The translations under genes were made by a program, and so were the position numbers. Below are positions 33,899-42,188 of a stretch of DNA of 63,657 nucleotides, one piece after another. The stretch is taken from NCBI GenBank assembly GCA_028279875.1, contig JANQMU010000145.1, forward strand, positions 1 to 63,657. The letters run 5' to 3'. The notes beneath the pieces are model-generated. The model saw only the letters and a list, made by a program, of their open reading frames with translations, ran no database searches and was not told the origin of the DNA. How positions within the stretch are numbered: position 1 is the stretch's first letter; every line of letters begins with the position of its first letter. Origin of the DNA: Rhizobiaceae bacterium (GTDB lineage Bacteria > Pseudomonadota > Alphaproteobacteria > Rhizobiales > Rhizobiaceae).

Positions 33899-35932
33899 AT
33901 GGCGAGACCGACCAAAAAAAATGCTGTGCTGATTCCGATCCTGATCCTGTTCGGGGCCAATATGATTCTGTCCGCCGTCAATGTGACCCATTGGATGGCG
34001 AAAGACAATTTCCGGACATTTTCGCACAACACGGCCGTGGACATGGTGCGGCAGCTGCAACCGAGGATCGAGGACGCGGTCGCCGATCTCCCGGCGGGCG
34101 CGACACCGGAACAGATCAAGCCGGTTTTCGATGCGATCATCCTGTCCGGCTCGCTGGTCGCCTATGAGCTGTTCGACCGGTCGGGAAATGCGCTGCTGTT
34201 CAGCAGCACGCCAATGCCAGAGGCCGCAGGCTCGCCGGAAAACGCCGGCGATACGGGCCAGACGGCCATCCAACTGGTTGAGGGCCGCGACCGGTTCGCC
34301 GACAGCGGTTCCACCAGCAAATACAGCCATGCCGATTTTGCGCTTCCCGAAGGCGGGCCCGTTTCAGGGCGCATACGGATCTTTATCGATCAGACGAATG
34401 CGCTTGAGCTGTTCTACTCCACCCACAAGAACATCACGATCATATCGGCCCTGTTTCTCGCCGTTGCCGTCGCGCTTTTCACCTTCATCGTCTGGTCGCG
34501 GGTTCGCGAGCAGTGGCAGGCCGATGACAAAATCAGGCACCTTGCCCATCATGACGGCCTGACCGATCTGCCGAAGCGCGAGGTCTTTTACGAGAATCTT
34601 TCCTATGCGATCAGCCGGGCCCAGCCGGACCGCGATATCGTCGCGCTGCTGTGCCTCGACATCGACAATTTCAAGCAGATCAACGACACGATGGGCCATG
34701 CCACCGGCGACGAACTGCTTCGTCAGTTCGCGGCGCGCCTGCGCGACAATATCCGCAAATCCGACCTCGTTTGCCGGATGGGCGGCGACGAGTTCGCCAT
34801 TGCGCTGTGCGGCCTGAAATCGGCTCACAAAATCATGCCGTTCGCCAACCGCCTGTGCGAGATCCTCAGCAAGCCCTATGTGGTGGACGGTCGCGAGTTC
34901 ATATCCAGCGTCAGCATCGGCGTTGCCCTGGCGCCGCGGGATTCCGACACCACCGACACCCTGTTCAAATGTGCCGACCTTGCGCTGTACCGGGCCAAGG
35001 CCGAGGGCCGGGACACGGTGCGGTTTTTCAAACAGGACATGGATATTGCCTATCAGCAACGTCTTCTGCTCGAACAGGAGTTCAAGGCGGCGATCGATGG
35101 CAACCAGTTCGTGCTCTACTACCAGCCGCAATACGATCTCAACACCGACAGGCTGACCGGCCACGAGGCGCTGGTGCGCTGGGTGCACCCGACCAAGGGC
35201 GTCGTCGGACCGGACGAGTTCATCCCGATCGCCGAGGAAACCGGCCTGATCATTCCGCTCAGCCACTGGATTTTCGAACGCGCCTGTACGGACGCGGCAA
35301 CCTGGGACCGCGGATTGCGACTGGCCATCAACCTGTCGCCCTTGCAGTTCACGGCCGGAAGCGTCGCCGATCTGGTCACCGAAACGGTGGACAAGACCGG
35401 TTTTGCAGCGGAACTGCTCGAGCTCGAAATCACCGAGTCCGTGTTGATGACCAATACGGAGCGGGTGATTGCCGAGCTGCGCAAGCTGAAACAGCTGGGC
35501 GTGCAGATCGTCATGGATGATTTCGGCACCGGCTATTCGAGCCTGTCCTATCTCGCACGGTTCCCCTTCGACAAGATCAAGATCGACCGGTCATTCGTCA
35601 GCGACCTGACCAAGAAGCCGATCGTCGATGTCATCGTCCGGACGATCATCACGCTGGGCCACGATCTCAACATGACCATTGCGGCCGAAGGCATCGAGAC
35701 CCGGCAACAGGAAGCAACCCTGCGGTCGCTCGGCTGCGACCATGGCCAGGGCTTCCTCTATGGCCGTCCGACCGCCCATTATGTCGGCGACACGCCCGCC
35801 ATCCTGCCCGAACTCGAAGACATCGCCCTGCATCCGGCGTCCGCCGGTGCTGAAATGGTTCATGGCGACGCCGCGCCGAGGGCTTCCTCGACAAACGGCG
35901 CCGCCACGGCAATCCTCGGCGAGAGTGCATAG
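33899..35932 (+). CDS. Membrane GGDEF-EAL cyclic-di-GMP enzyme
   Basis: 677 residues. There is an N-terminal membrane segment (about 8-25), a periplasmic sensor region (about 26-180), a second membrane helix (about 184-202), then GGDEF (GGDEF intact, about 288-292) and EAL domains (HEALVRW near residue 415, DDFGTGYSS near 535, both intact). Both synthesis and hydrolysis signatures are preserved, so it may be bifunctional. The ATG at 33899 lies after GGGGGCGAG; a longer start at 33857 is less likely. Confidence 0.92.
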   Translation: MARPTKKNAVLIPILILFGANMILSAVNVTHWMAKDNFRTFSHNTAVDMVRQLQPRIEDAVADLPAGATPEQIKPVFDAIILSGSLVAYELFDRSGNALLFSSTPMPEAAGSPENAGDTGQTAIQLVEGRDRFADSGSTSKYSHADFALPEGGPVSGRIRIFIDQTNALELFYSTHKNITIISALFLAVAVALFTFIVWSRVREQWQADDKIRHLAHHDGLTDLPKREVFYENLSYAISRAQPDRDIVALLCLDIDNFKQINDTMGHATGDELLRQFAARLRDNIRKSDLVCRMGGDEFAIALCGLKSAHKIMPFANRLCEILSKPYVVDGREFISSVSIGVALAPRDSDTTDTLFKCADLALYRAKAEGRDTVRFFKQDMDIAYQQRLLLEQEFKAAIDGNQFVLYYQPQYDLNTDRLTGHEALVRWVHPTKGVVGPDEFIPIAEETGLIIPLSHWIFERACTDAATWDRGLRLAINLSPLQFTAGSVADLVTETVDKTGFAAELLELEITESVLMTNTERVIAELRKLKQLGVQIVMDDFGTGYSSLSYLARFPFDKIKIDRSFVSDLTKKPIVDVIVRTIITLGHDLNMTIAAEGIETRQQEATLRSLGCDHGQGFLYGRPTAHYVGDTPAILPELEDIALHPASAGAEMVHGDAAPRASSTNGAATAILGESA

Positions 35933-36020
35933 AGCGAGCAGGCTATAGTGATCCAATCTTCCGTGGTGTTGACTGGCGCTTGGTGCCGCACTGGCGGCCG
36001 CGTCGTGCGTGCCGCCTCTT

Positions 36021-36773
36021 TCAACCGGCATCATAGAGCTGGATGGCGGCCGTCACCTTCGCTGCGACCTGCATGAGTTCCGTGCCGATCCGCGCGCGAT
36101 AGGCGGGATTGAAGCGGCGCACCGGTCCGGTGGCGCCGACGCTGAACGTGGCGCCGACATTGCCCAGCGTGATCGGCGCCGCGACGCTTGACACGCCCAG
36201 CTCGATCTCCTCGACACATTCGGCGTAGCCGCGCTGGCGAATCTCCAGAAACTCCCGCCGCAAATGCTGCGGACTGGTCTTGGTGTGTTCGGTATAGGGC
36301 TTCAGCGGGCCTTTCAGAATATCGTCGCGAAACCCTTCCTCGGCGAAGGCGGCAATAGCCTTCGAACAGGAGCAAGCGTGCATTGGGCGATAGCCGAGGC
36401 CCGGATGGATATGGGCGCGAGCCGGGTCGGCCGGCGTTTCCACATGGATGATCTCGACGCCCTTGTTGCGGAAGCGTGAGAGGAAAACGGATTCGCCGAA
36501 TTCGGTCGCCGCTTCCTTCATGGTCGGCGCGGCCGCGTGGCGCACATCGACATCGGATTTGCCCATCAGGGCGATGCGGATCAGCCGGTCGCCGATCAGA
36601 TAGCGTGCCTGGCCGCCGGGATCATCGAGCAGCCGGTGCTCGGCCAGGGTCTGCAGCAGCCGATAGCAGGTCGGCCTCGGCAGACCGGTGGCTTTCTGAA
36701 GTTCGGATGCCGAGACCGGGCGGCCGGCAATGGCGACGGTTTCAAGGACGGATATGAGGCGATCAAGGTGCAT
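36021..36773 (-). CDS. IclR-family transcriptional regulator
   Basis: 250 residues. N-terminal winged helix (LISVLETVAIAGRPVSASEL, then KATGLPRPTCYRLLQTL) and a C-terminal effector-binding IclR domain with MHACSCSKAIAAF and ELGVSSVAAPI. Divergent from the SBP56 operon with a 113-bp gap containing an imperfect inverted repeat ATTT-N7-AAAT at 36793-36807. It likely regulates that operon. Confidence 0.93.
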   Translation of the reverse strand: MHLDRLISVLETVAIAGRPVSASELQKATGLPRPTCYRLLQTLAEHRLLDDPGGQARYLIGDRLIRIALMGKSDVDVRHAAAPTMKEAATEFGESVFLSRFRNKGVEIIHVETPADPARAHIHPGLGYRPMHACSCSKAIAAFAEEGFRDDILKGPLKPYTEHTKTSPQHLRREFLEIRQRGYAECVEEIELGVSSVAAPITLGNVGATFSVGATGPVRRFNPAYRARIGTELMQVAAKVTAAIQLYDAG

Positions 36774-36886
36774 GATTTCTCATTCTATAGACATTTGTAT
36801 CATAAATTGATAGGTATAACGACATCAAAGAGCGCCGCTGACCGAAGGCGCCGCAATCGAATCTCGAAACACCCTTGGGGGATCAT

Positions 36887-38251
36887 ATGGCACAAAACGG
36901 GTCGTCGGAATGTTGCGGGCCAGGCTATGCCTCACCGGCCGAGGCGATGCAGGCGCCACGTGAAAAACTGCTTTACACGATCGCCATCTATGTCGGCACC
37001 GGAATCCAGAAGCCGGACTATCTGGCGACCATTGACGCCGACCCAGATAGTCCGACCTATTCGACCGTCATCAGCCGCTGCGAGATGCCGGGCATTGGCG
37101 ACGAACTGCATCATATGGGCTGGAATGCCTGTTCGTCCTGCCATGACGACAGTTCCATGGAGCGCAAATATCTGATCGTACCGGGCGTCCGCAGTTCCAA
37201 TCTGCATATTGTCGATTGCGGCACGGATCCGCGCAATCCGACGATCCACAAGATCATCCCGGGCGACGAAATCAAGGAAAAGACCGATCTGTCCGCGCCG
37301 CATACGGTGCATTGTCTGGGCTCCGAGATCATCATCTCGATGCTCGGCGATGCCAAGGGCAACGCGCCGGGCGGCTTTTTGCACCTCAACAAGGATTTCG
37401 AGATCGTCGGCCGCTGGGAGAACGATCTCGGCGGCATGAAGTTCAACTATGATTTCTGGTACCAGCCACGGCACAATGTCATGGTGTCGAGCGAATGGGC
37501 GGCGCCCAACACCTTCATGCCGGGCTTCGACCTGGAAGAAGTCGGGCATTTGAAATATGGCCGCGAGCTGCATTTTTGGGATTTCGAAAAGCGCAAGGTA
37601 GAAAACACGGTCTATCTCGGCGAGGACGGGCTGGTGCCGCTGGAAGTGCGGTTTCATCACGAGCCGTCCTCGACGCATGGTTTTGTCGGTGCCGCCCTGT
37701 CCTCGAACATCATCCACTGGTTCAAGAAGGACAAGGAGTGGATCGTCGAGAAGATCATCGATGTCGAAAACGAAAAACACCCGGAATGGCCGATCCCGCT
37801 GCCCGGCATGATCACCGTGATCCTGCTGTCGATGGATGACCGGTTCCTGTATTTCTGCAACTGGCTGCACGGCGATATCCGCCAGTACGACATCACCGAC
37901 CCGCATAACCCGAAGATGACCGGGCAGGTGTGGATGGGCGGCATGCTGGGCAAGGCGCCGACGGTCAATGGGGTCGACATTGCCGGCGGGCCGCAGATGA
38001 TCCAGCTCAGCCTCGACGGCAAGCGCCTCTATGTGACGACATCGCTGTTTTCGACCTGGGACAACCAGTTCTATCCGGAGATCCGCCACAAGGGCGGCGT
38101 CATGCTGATGGTCGATTGCGATACGGACAAGGGCGGGATGCGCATCAATGAGGATTTCATCGTCAATTTCGGCCGCGAGCCGAACGGGCCCTCGCGCTGC
38201 CACGAGACGCGCTATCCCGGCGGCGACTGCACCTCCGATATCTGGCTGTAA
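36887..38251 (+). CDS. SBP56 selenium-binding protein / methanethiol oxidase-like
   Basis: 454 residues. Matches the SBP56 fold: MAQNGSSECCGPGYASPAEA at the N-terminus, HHMGWNACSSCHDDSSM, APHTVHCLG, HHEPSSTHGFVG and RYPGGDCTSDIWL at the C-terminus. Bacterial MtoX enzymes of this family oxidise methanethiol to formaldehyde, H2S and H2O2 with copper; whether this one does is inference. ATG at 36887 follows GGGG. First gene of a three-gene operon. Confidence 0.9.
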   Translation: MAQNGSSECCGPGYASPAEAMQAPREKLLYTIAIYVGTGIQKPDYLATIDADPDSPTYSTVISRCEMPGIGDELHHMGWNACSSCHDDSSMERKYLIVPGVRSSNLHIVDCGTDPRNPTIHKIIPGDEIKEKTDLSAPHTVHCLGSEIIISMLGDAKGNAPGGFLHLNKDFEIVGRWENDLGGMKFNYDFWYQPRHNVMVSSEWAAPNTFMPGFDLEEVGHLKYGRELHFWDFEKRKVENTVYLGEDGLVPLEVRFHHEPSSTHGFVGAALSSNIIHWFKKDKEWIVEKIIDVENEKHPEWPIPLPGMITVILLSMDDRFLYFCNWLHGDIRQYDITDPHNPKMTGQVWMGGMLGKAPTVNGVDIAGGPQMIQLSLDGKRLYVTTSLFSTWDNQFYPEIRHKGGVMLMVDCDTDKGGMRINEDFIVNFGREPNGPSRCHETRYPGGDCTSDIWL

Positions 38252-38262
38252 AGGGCAAAAAC

Positions 38263-38712
38263 ATGAACCACCAGGAAGATTATCCTGCCGAATATCTCGC
38301 GGCCATCTTGTCGGACGTGAAAACCATCGGCATGGTCGGCGCCAGCCCCGATCCGACGAAATTCAGCTATGGCGTGCTGCGGGTGCTGCATGAGCAGGGT
38401 TACAATATGAAACCGGTCAATCCGGTGGAGGCGGGCAATGAGATCCGCGGGCTCAAGGTCTACGCGTCGCTAGCCGATATCGACGAACCGGTTGATATGG
38501 TCCAGGTGTTCCGGGCTTCCGAAGCGCTTCCCGGCATCGCCCGCGAGGCCGTCGCCATCGGCGCCAAGGTGCTGTGGGGGCAGATCGGGGTCTATCATGA
38601 GGAGGCCGCCCGCATCGCAGAGGATGCGGGACTGCGGGTGGTGATGAACCGCTGTCCGAAGATCGAACTGTTCCGGCCGTTCTGGAAGCCGAAGCTGGGC
38701 ATGGCGATTTGA
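38263..38712 (+). CDS. CoA-binding domain protein (YccU-like)
   Basis: 149 residues, a Rossmann-like CoA-binding fold: TIGMVGASPDPTKFSYG near residue 25, YNMKPVNP, and VVMNRCPKIEL near the end. Starts 11 bp after the SBP56 stop. Function in the operon is unknown; homologues bind CoA or persulfide-related ligands in sulfur metabolism contexts (inference). Confidence 0.88.
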   Translation: MNHQEDYPAEYLAAILSDVKTIGMVGASPDPTKFSYGVLRVLHEQGYNMKPVNPVEAGNEIRGLKVYASLADIDEPVDMVQVFRASEALPGIAREAVAIGAKVLWGQIGVYHEEAARIAEDAGLRVVMNRCPKIELFRPFWKPKLGMAI

Positions 38713-39056
38713 ACGCGGCTCGCGAGCCGACGCGCTTTCAGGTCGAACTGCGCAACAGCGGCGTGACGCTCGATGTCGACGCCGATCAGCCGATTTACCA
38801 GGCAGCGCTCGAGGCCGGTATTCAACTCCCTATCGGCTGCAATTATGGCGGCTGCATCACCTGCGCCGCGAAACTGATTTCCGGGAAGGTCCGGCAACCG
38901 GGCGCGACCGCGCTCAACAAACGCCAGTCCGCGGCCGGTTACGTGCTGCTTTGCGTCGCGCGGCCGAAAAGCAATTGCGTGATCGAAGACGGCGTCGAAT
39001 CCCACGACAAGCTTTACCAGAACCCGTTTGCGGTGGGCGCCGTCGGTTCCGGCTGA
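38709..39056 (+). CDS. Plant-type [2Fe-2S] ferredoxin
   Basis: 115 residues with the ligand pattern CNYGGCITC and a distant Cys in YVLLCVARP. The TTG start overlaps the upstream TGA by 3 bp, indicating translational coupling. Probable electron carrier for the SBP56 or a linked oxidase. Confidence 0.88.
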   Translation: MNAAREPTRFQVELRNSGVTLDVDADQPIYQAALEAGIQLPIGCNYGGCITCAAKLISGKVRQPGATALNKRQSAAGYVLLCVARPKSNCVIEDGVESHDKLYQNPFAVGAVGSG

Positions 39057-39198
39057 CTCTCATACAAGGCCTCCAACCTATCACAAAAACGCAAAGCTCC
39101 CCTGCGTATTTTTCGCTGCAAATATGAAGGGTTAGCGCCCATATAGCGGTCAGACATATTCGCCGCATCGAACACGGCATTTTGAAAGGAACGAAACA

Positions 39199-39351
39199 AT
39201 GACATCTCTTATCGGCGCTCTCCGGCAACACCGCAAACTCCGCAAGGCCGAAGACGAGCTTTTCCGACTCTCCGACCGCGAACTGGCCGATCTCGGCATT
39301 TTCCGTGCCGATATTCCGAGCATCGTGCGCGGCAATCGCCGTCTCGACTGA
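39199..39351 (+). CDS. DUF1127 small protein (YjiS-like)
   Basis: A 50-residue Arg-rich protein, MTSLIGALRQHRKLRKAEDE then RLSDRELADLGIFRADIP, a DUF1127 helix-turn-helix signature. Alphaproteobacterial members act in RNA binding, phosphate/carbon homeostasis and stress. Preceded by AAGGA. Followed by a terminator at 39391-39420. Confidence 0.9.
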   Translation: MTSLIGALRQHRKLRKAEDELFRLSDRELADLGIFRADIPSIVRGNRRLD

Positions 39352-39390
39352 GGCACTTCGCCATACGGGCCTTCGGCCCGGCATCAGGAA

Positions 39391-39420
39391 AACCGCCCCA
39401 CCGGGCGGTTTTTCGCTTTT
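39391..39420 (+). terminator. Rho-independent terminator after DUF1127 gene
   Basis: 8-bp perfect stem AACCGCCC (39391-39398)/GGGCGGTT (39403-39410) with a 4-base loop, followed by TTT and a further T-rich tract. Confidence 0.85.
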
Positions 39421-39482
39421 TTGGAGCCGGTTTGGCGCACGGTGGCGGCTTTGCGCCATCCGAAACACAACAGACGGCCGGC

Positions 39483-39531
39483 TGAAACAGTTGAAACAGT
39501 TTCGGCCAGGCGGTGCAATTCTCCTGAAACA
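39483..39531 (+). promoter_or_regulatory. 49-bp promoter block, copy A
   Basis: Two tandem 9-bp repeats (TGAAACAGT twice), an inverted repeat GAAAC-A-GTTTC and a third TGAAACA at the end. An equally long block at 41478-41526 (copy B) has the same elements in the same positions, and both end about 62 bp before an ATG. Confidence 0.75.
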
Positions 39532-39593
39532 GCGCCCCAACAGATCTGTCCGCATTGAAGACTTGAACTCAACTCAAGACAGAGGACAGAAAC

Positions 39594-41324
39594 ATGTTGT
39601 GTACCAAGATACCAAATGCCGCCCGTGGCGGCGCAACGGCCAAGTTGCCGCGATTGATGGCAACTGCGGCCCTAACCGGAATGGTCGCCGTCAGCGGCTC
39701 ATTCGTCAGCCCGGCGATGGCCGGGGACACCGCCAAGATCAAGAAAATGACGATCGACACGAAGAGCGCCTATGATCAGGTCGTTCATGTCGTTTCGACC
39801 GACTACAAAAAATGGGACAAGATCAAACCGGGCTCGGCCATGTTCTGGGCCCAGATGGAAGTCGATACCAAATGGCCGGGTCTCATCAACAAAGTCGGCG
39901 TCTTTCTCGGCAAATGCACAGGTTATGCATGTACGAAGTATTCCCGGATCTATAGCGAAATCGTGGACGAACGGGATTACCTGAAATCCAGGAATTTCGT
40001 CTTTGACACCGAGGCGCTGATGTATGCGCAGATCGACAACAGCGCCATTCAAAGCTGGGGCAAGTATATTATCGATCGCTGTAATGTGGGTCTGCCCGCG
40101 GACGGTCCCACGAAGGAGAGAAGCTTCTATCAGGACGTCCAAGTCACCCTGGGCGCCGATACGAATCAGCTCGTTCACAAGAATACCAACCAAATCGAGG
40201 TTGGCCCGATCTATCATGTGGATCACATCGCCCACAATAAATTCACGGTCAAGGTCATCTGCGATCCGGTCGAGCCCCCGCCCGAGACCGCCGAGGTCAA
40301 GTTGCCGACGAAAATGAAGGATTTGAAGCTCTTTCTTTCGACTTTCTCCCATGCGGAAACCAATCCTTCCATCGGCATCAAGTGCAAAAAGGGCCAGATT
40401 CTGCTGCGGGCCAAGACCAACCAGGAAGGTCCCGTCAAGCTCAGGCTGTGGTCCAAGGTCGGCAATCAGCCGATGCAGTCCGAGGTGATCGACGCGTGGT
40501 CCCAGCCCGACGGGTCCGGGGAATACAAGGCCGAGATCAAGAAATGGGTTTCGGTGTCGAAGGATTCCCTCCTGCAGGCGCGGGTCGAAGACCTTCTGAC
40601 CAAGCCGGTCGGCTTTCATGACGGCTGGAAGGACCTGATGCTCAAATGCGGATCGTCCGGCGCCGACGGATATGCCCAGCAACCGGCTGACGACCCCAAT
40701 GTCGTCAAGAAGGAAATCTCCGGAAAGCTGAAACTGGCGGAGCTGAAGAATACGCAGAAGTCGAAGCCGCGCGATGTGAAGGTGGTTTACCGGCTCCACA
40801 GCAATGTCGGCCAGCCGGTTGCCTACAAGCTGATCTGCTCCGGCGGGCGGGAGTGGACGGGAACCCGCAATCTGAAGCAGAAGAAAATCGTCGGAAAGCA
40901 CAAATACAGGGCCATCGGCGCCCACACGTTCCCCGTGGCGGAAACCGAGACCGTCGGCTGCTCGCTGTGGACGACATCCCTGGCGAAAAAGGGGATGCTG
41001 GCGCTCGCCAACAAGACGTTTGTGGTATCGAACGGCCTTCCGACGGCAGGCAAGCCGGACAAGCTGTCCGACCATCAGCGGCCGGATCCGTCCGCCGGCA
41101 AGCCCAAGCAGGTCGGAAAGAAGATCAAAAAGCTGATCAAGAAGAAGAAGCAGGCAAAGAGGCCGGCTGTCGTCAAGAAGCCGGGCAAACCCAATCCCCT
41201 GCACAAGATCTTCAAGCCGCAAAAGCCCCGCCCCGCCGCCGGGCGCCTGTTGCAGAAGAAGCGCGTGATCAACAATAAAAGGGTCAAGGTTCGCAAGCCT
41301 GGCCGGCGGGCTCGGTCTCGCTAG
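39594..41324 (+). CDS. Secreted protein with Ig-like domains and highly basic tail
   Basis: 576 residues. Signal segment (LTGMVAVSGSFVSPAMA, cleavage near residue 43), N-terminal domain with cysteines (GKCTGYACTKYS), then two domains of about 90 residues bounded by Cys pairs (about 260-350 and 375-465). From about residue 485 the protein becomes a Lys/Arg/Pro-rich tail (KKIKKLIKKKKQAKRPAVVK) to the end, which may bind nucleic acid, LPS or the cell surface. No family recognised; the second domain resembles the small secreted protein at 54348. Confidence 0.75.
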   Translation: MLCTKIPNAARGGATAKLPRLMATAALTGMVAVSGSFVSPAMAGDTAKIKKMTIDTKSAYDQVVHVVSTDYKKWDKIKPGSAMFWAQMEVDTKWPGLINKVGVFLGKCTGYACTKYSRIYSEIVDERDYLKSRNFVFDTEALMYAQIDNSAIQSWGKYIIDRCNVGLPADGPTKERSFYQDVQVTLGADTNQLVHKNTNQIEVGPIYHVDHIAHNKFTVKVICDPVEPPPETAEVKLPTKMKDLKLFLSTFSHAETNPSIGIKCKKGQILLRAKTNQEGPVKLRLWSKVGNQPMQSEVIDAWSQPDGSGEYKAEIKKWVSVSKDSLLQARVEDLLTKPVGFHDGWKDLMLKCGSSGADGYAQQPADDPNVVKKEISGKLKLAELKNTQKSKPRDVKVVYRLHSNVGQPVAYKLICSGGREWTGTRNLKQKKIVGKHKYRAIGAHTFPVAETETVGCSLWTTSLAKKGMLALANKTFVVSNGLPTAGKPDKLSDHQRPDPSAGKPKQVGKKIKKLIKKKKQAKRPAVVKKPGKPNPLHKIFKPQKPRPAAGRLLQKKRVINNKRVKVRKPGRRARSR

Positions 41325-41403
41325 AACTCAACGCACTTCAGGCGGCGCGGACCAACAACCGCGCCGCCTCGACCGCACCGATCACATAACGCAGATGGTT
41401 CCG

Positions 41404-41424
41404 CCGCCCGCCCGGGCGGTTTTT
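41404..41424 (+). terminator. Rho-independent terminator after basic-tail protein
   Basis: CCGCCC (41404-41409) pairs with GGGCGG (41414-41419) over a 4-base loop, followed directly by five T residues. Confidence 0.75.
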
Positions 41425-41477
41425 GCATTTGTCCGTCCCGGATCTTCTCATCTTCGGAAACGCTCCTGAAATCCCAC

Positions 41478-41526
41478 TGAAACATTTGAAACCGTTTCCG
41501 CTGCCGCGCGCAATCATACTGAAACA
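41478..41526 (+). promoter_or_regulatory. 49-bp promoter block, copy B
   Basis: Same element order as copy A at 39483-39531: TGAAACATT-TGAAACCGT, GAAAC-C-GTTTC palindrome, TGAAACA at the 3' end, with the downstream leader also similar (AAGACTTGA ... GGACAGAAA before the ATG). Confidence 0.75.
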
Positions 41527-41587
41527 CCGGTATTCCAAACCCGTTCCCATCAAGACTTGACTTCAACCCACAACGATTGGACAGAAA

Positions 41588-42163
41588 ATGACACACAGCA
41601 ATCCCGATACAACGGGCGGCGGCGTCAATAACGGCGTCAATGTCGCAGCACTGCTCGGCGCCCGCGAAGCGCTGGACGCCACACCCGAAGCCGCCCGGTT
41701 CAAATGGCGCGCCACATGCGAATGGGTCAACGGAACCCACAGCCGGTCGACCGTCAGCGGCTTTTTCGGCCTCGGCGAGGAACAGGACCGCGGCAAGAGC
41801 TTTTCCTTCGATACTGATCACCCGGCGGTTTTCGCTTCCGAGGATCTCGGCGCAACGCCGGTCGAAATGGTTCTGTCCGGCCTTGCCGGCTGCCTGACGG
41901 CCGGCGTCGCCGCCGTTGCCCAGCACCGCGACATCCAGCTGCATTCCGTGACCGCCACGCTTGAGGGCGACATGGATCTGCAGGGCATTCTCGGCATCGA
42001 TCCGGACGTGCGCAATGGCTTCCGGTCGATCCGCGTTCACTTCGCGATCGACGCCAATGCCAGCGAGGACGACATCAAGGCACTGGTCGCCCAGTCGCAG
42101 AAACGGTCCGCTGTTTTCGACGTGATCACCAATCCGACCAATGTCTATGTGGACGTGAACTGA
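41588..42163 (+). CDS. OsmC/Ohr-family protein
   Basis: 191 residues with the OsmC fold: HPAVFASEDLGATPVEMVLS and GLAGCLTAGVAAVA, containing the Cys of the peroxidase family (second reactive Cys not evident). Members detoxify organic hydroperoxides or act as small binding proteins. Promoter is the duplicated block ending at 41526. Followed 25 bp later by a flavin monooxygenase gene. Confidence 0.85.
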   Translation: MTHSNPDTTGGGVNNGVNVAALLGAREALDATPEAARFKWRATCEWVNGTHSRSTVSGFFGLGEEQDRGKSFSFDTDHPAVFASEDLGATPVEMVLSGLAGCLTAGVAAVAQHRDIQLHSVTATLEGDMDLQGILGIDPDVRNGFRSIRVHFAIDANASEDDIKALVAQSQKRSAVFDVITNPTNVYVDVN

Positions 42164-42188
42164 ACAGGCAAGCAAGGGAGCGATCGCC

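Noticed and set aside
36932..38203. 423-codon open frame on the minus strand
   Set aside because: Antisense of the SBP56 gene.
39483..39531. An EcfG-type stress sigma promoter in the TGAAAC block
   Set aside because: The block lacks a GGAAC -35 with a correctly spaced CGTT -10; the palindrome and tandem repeats fit a protein operator better.
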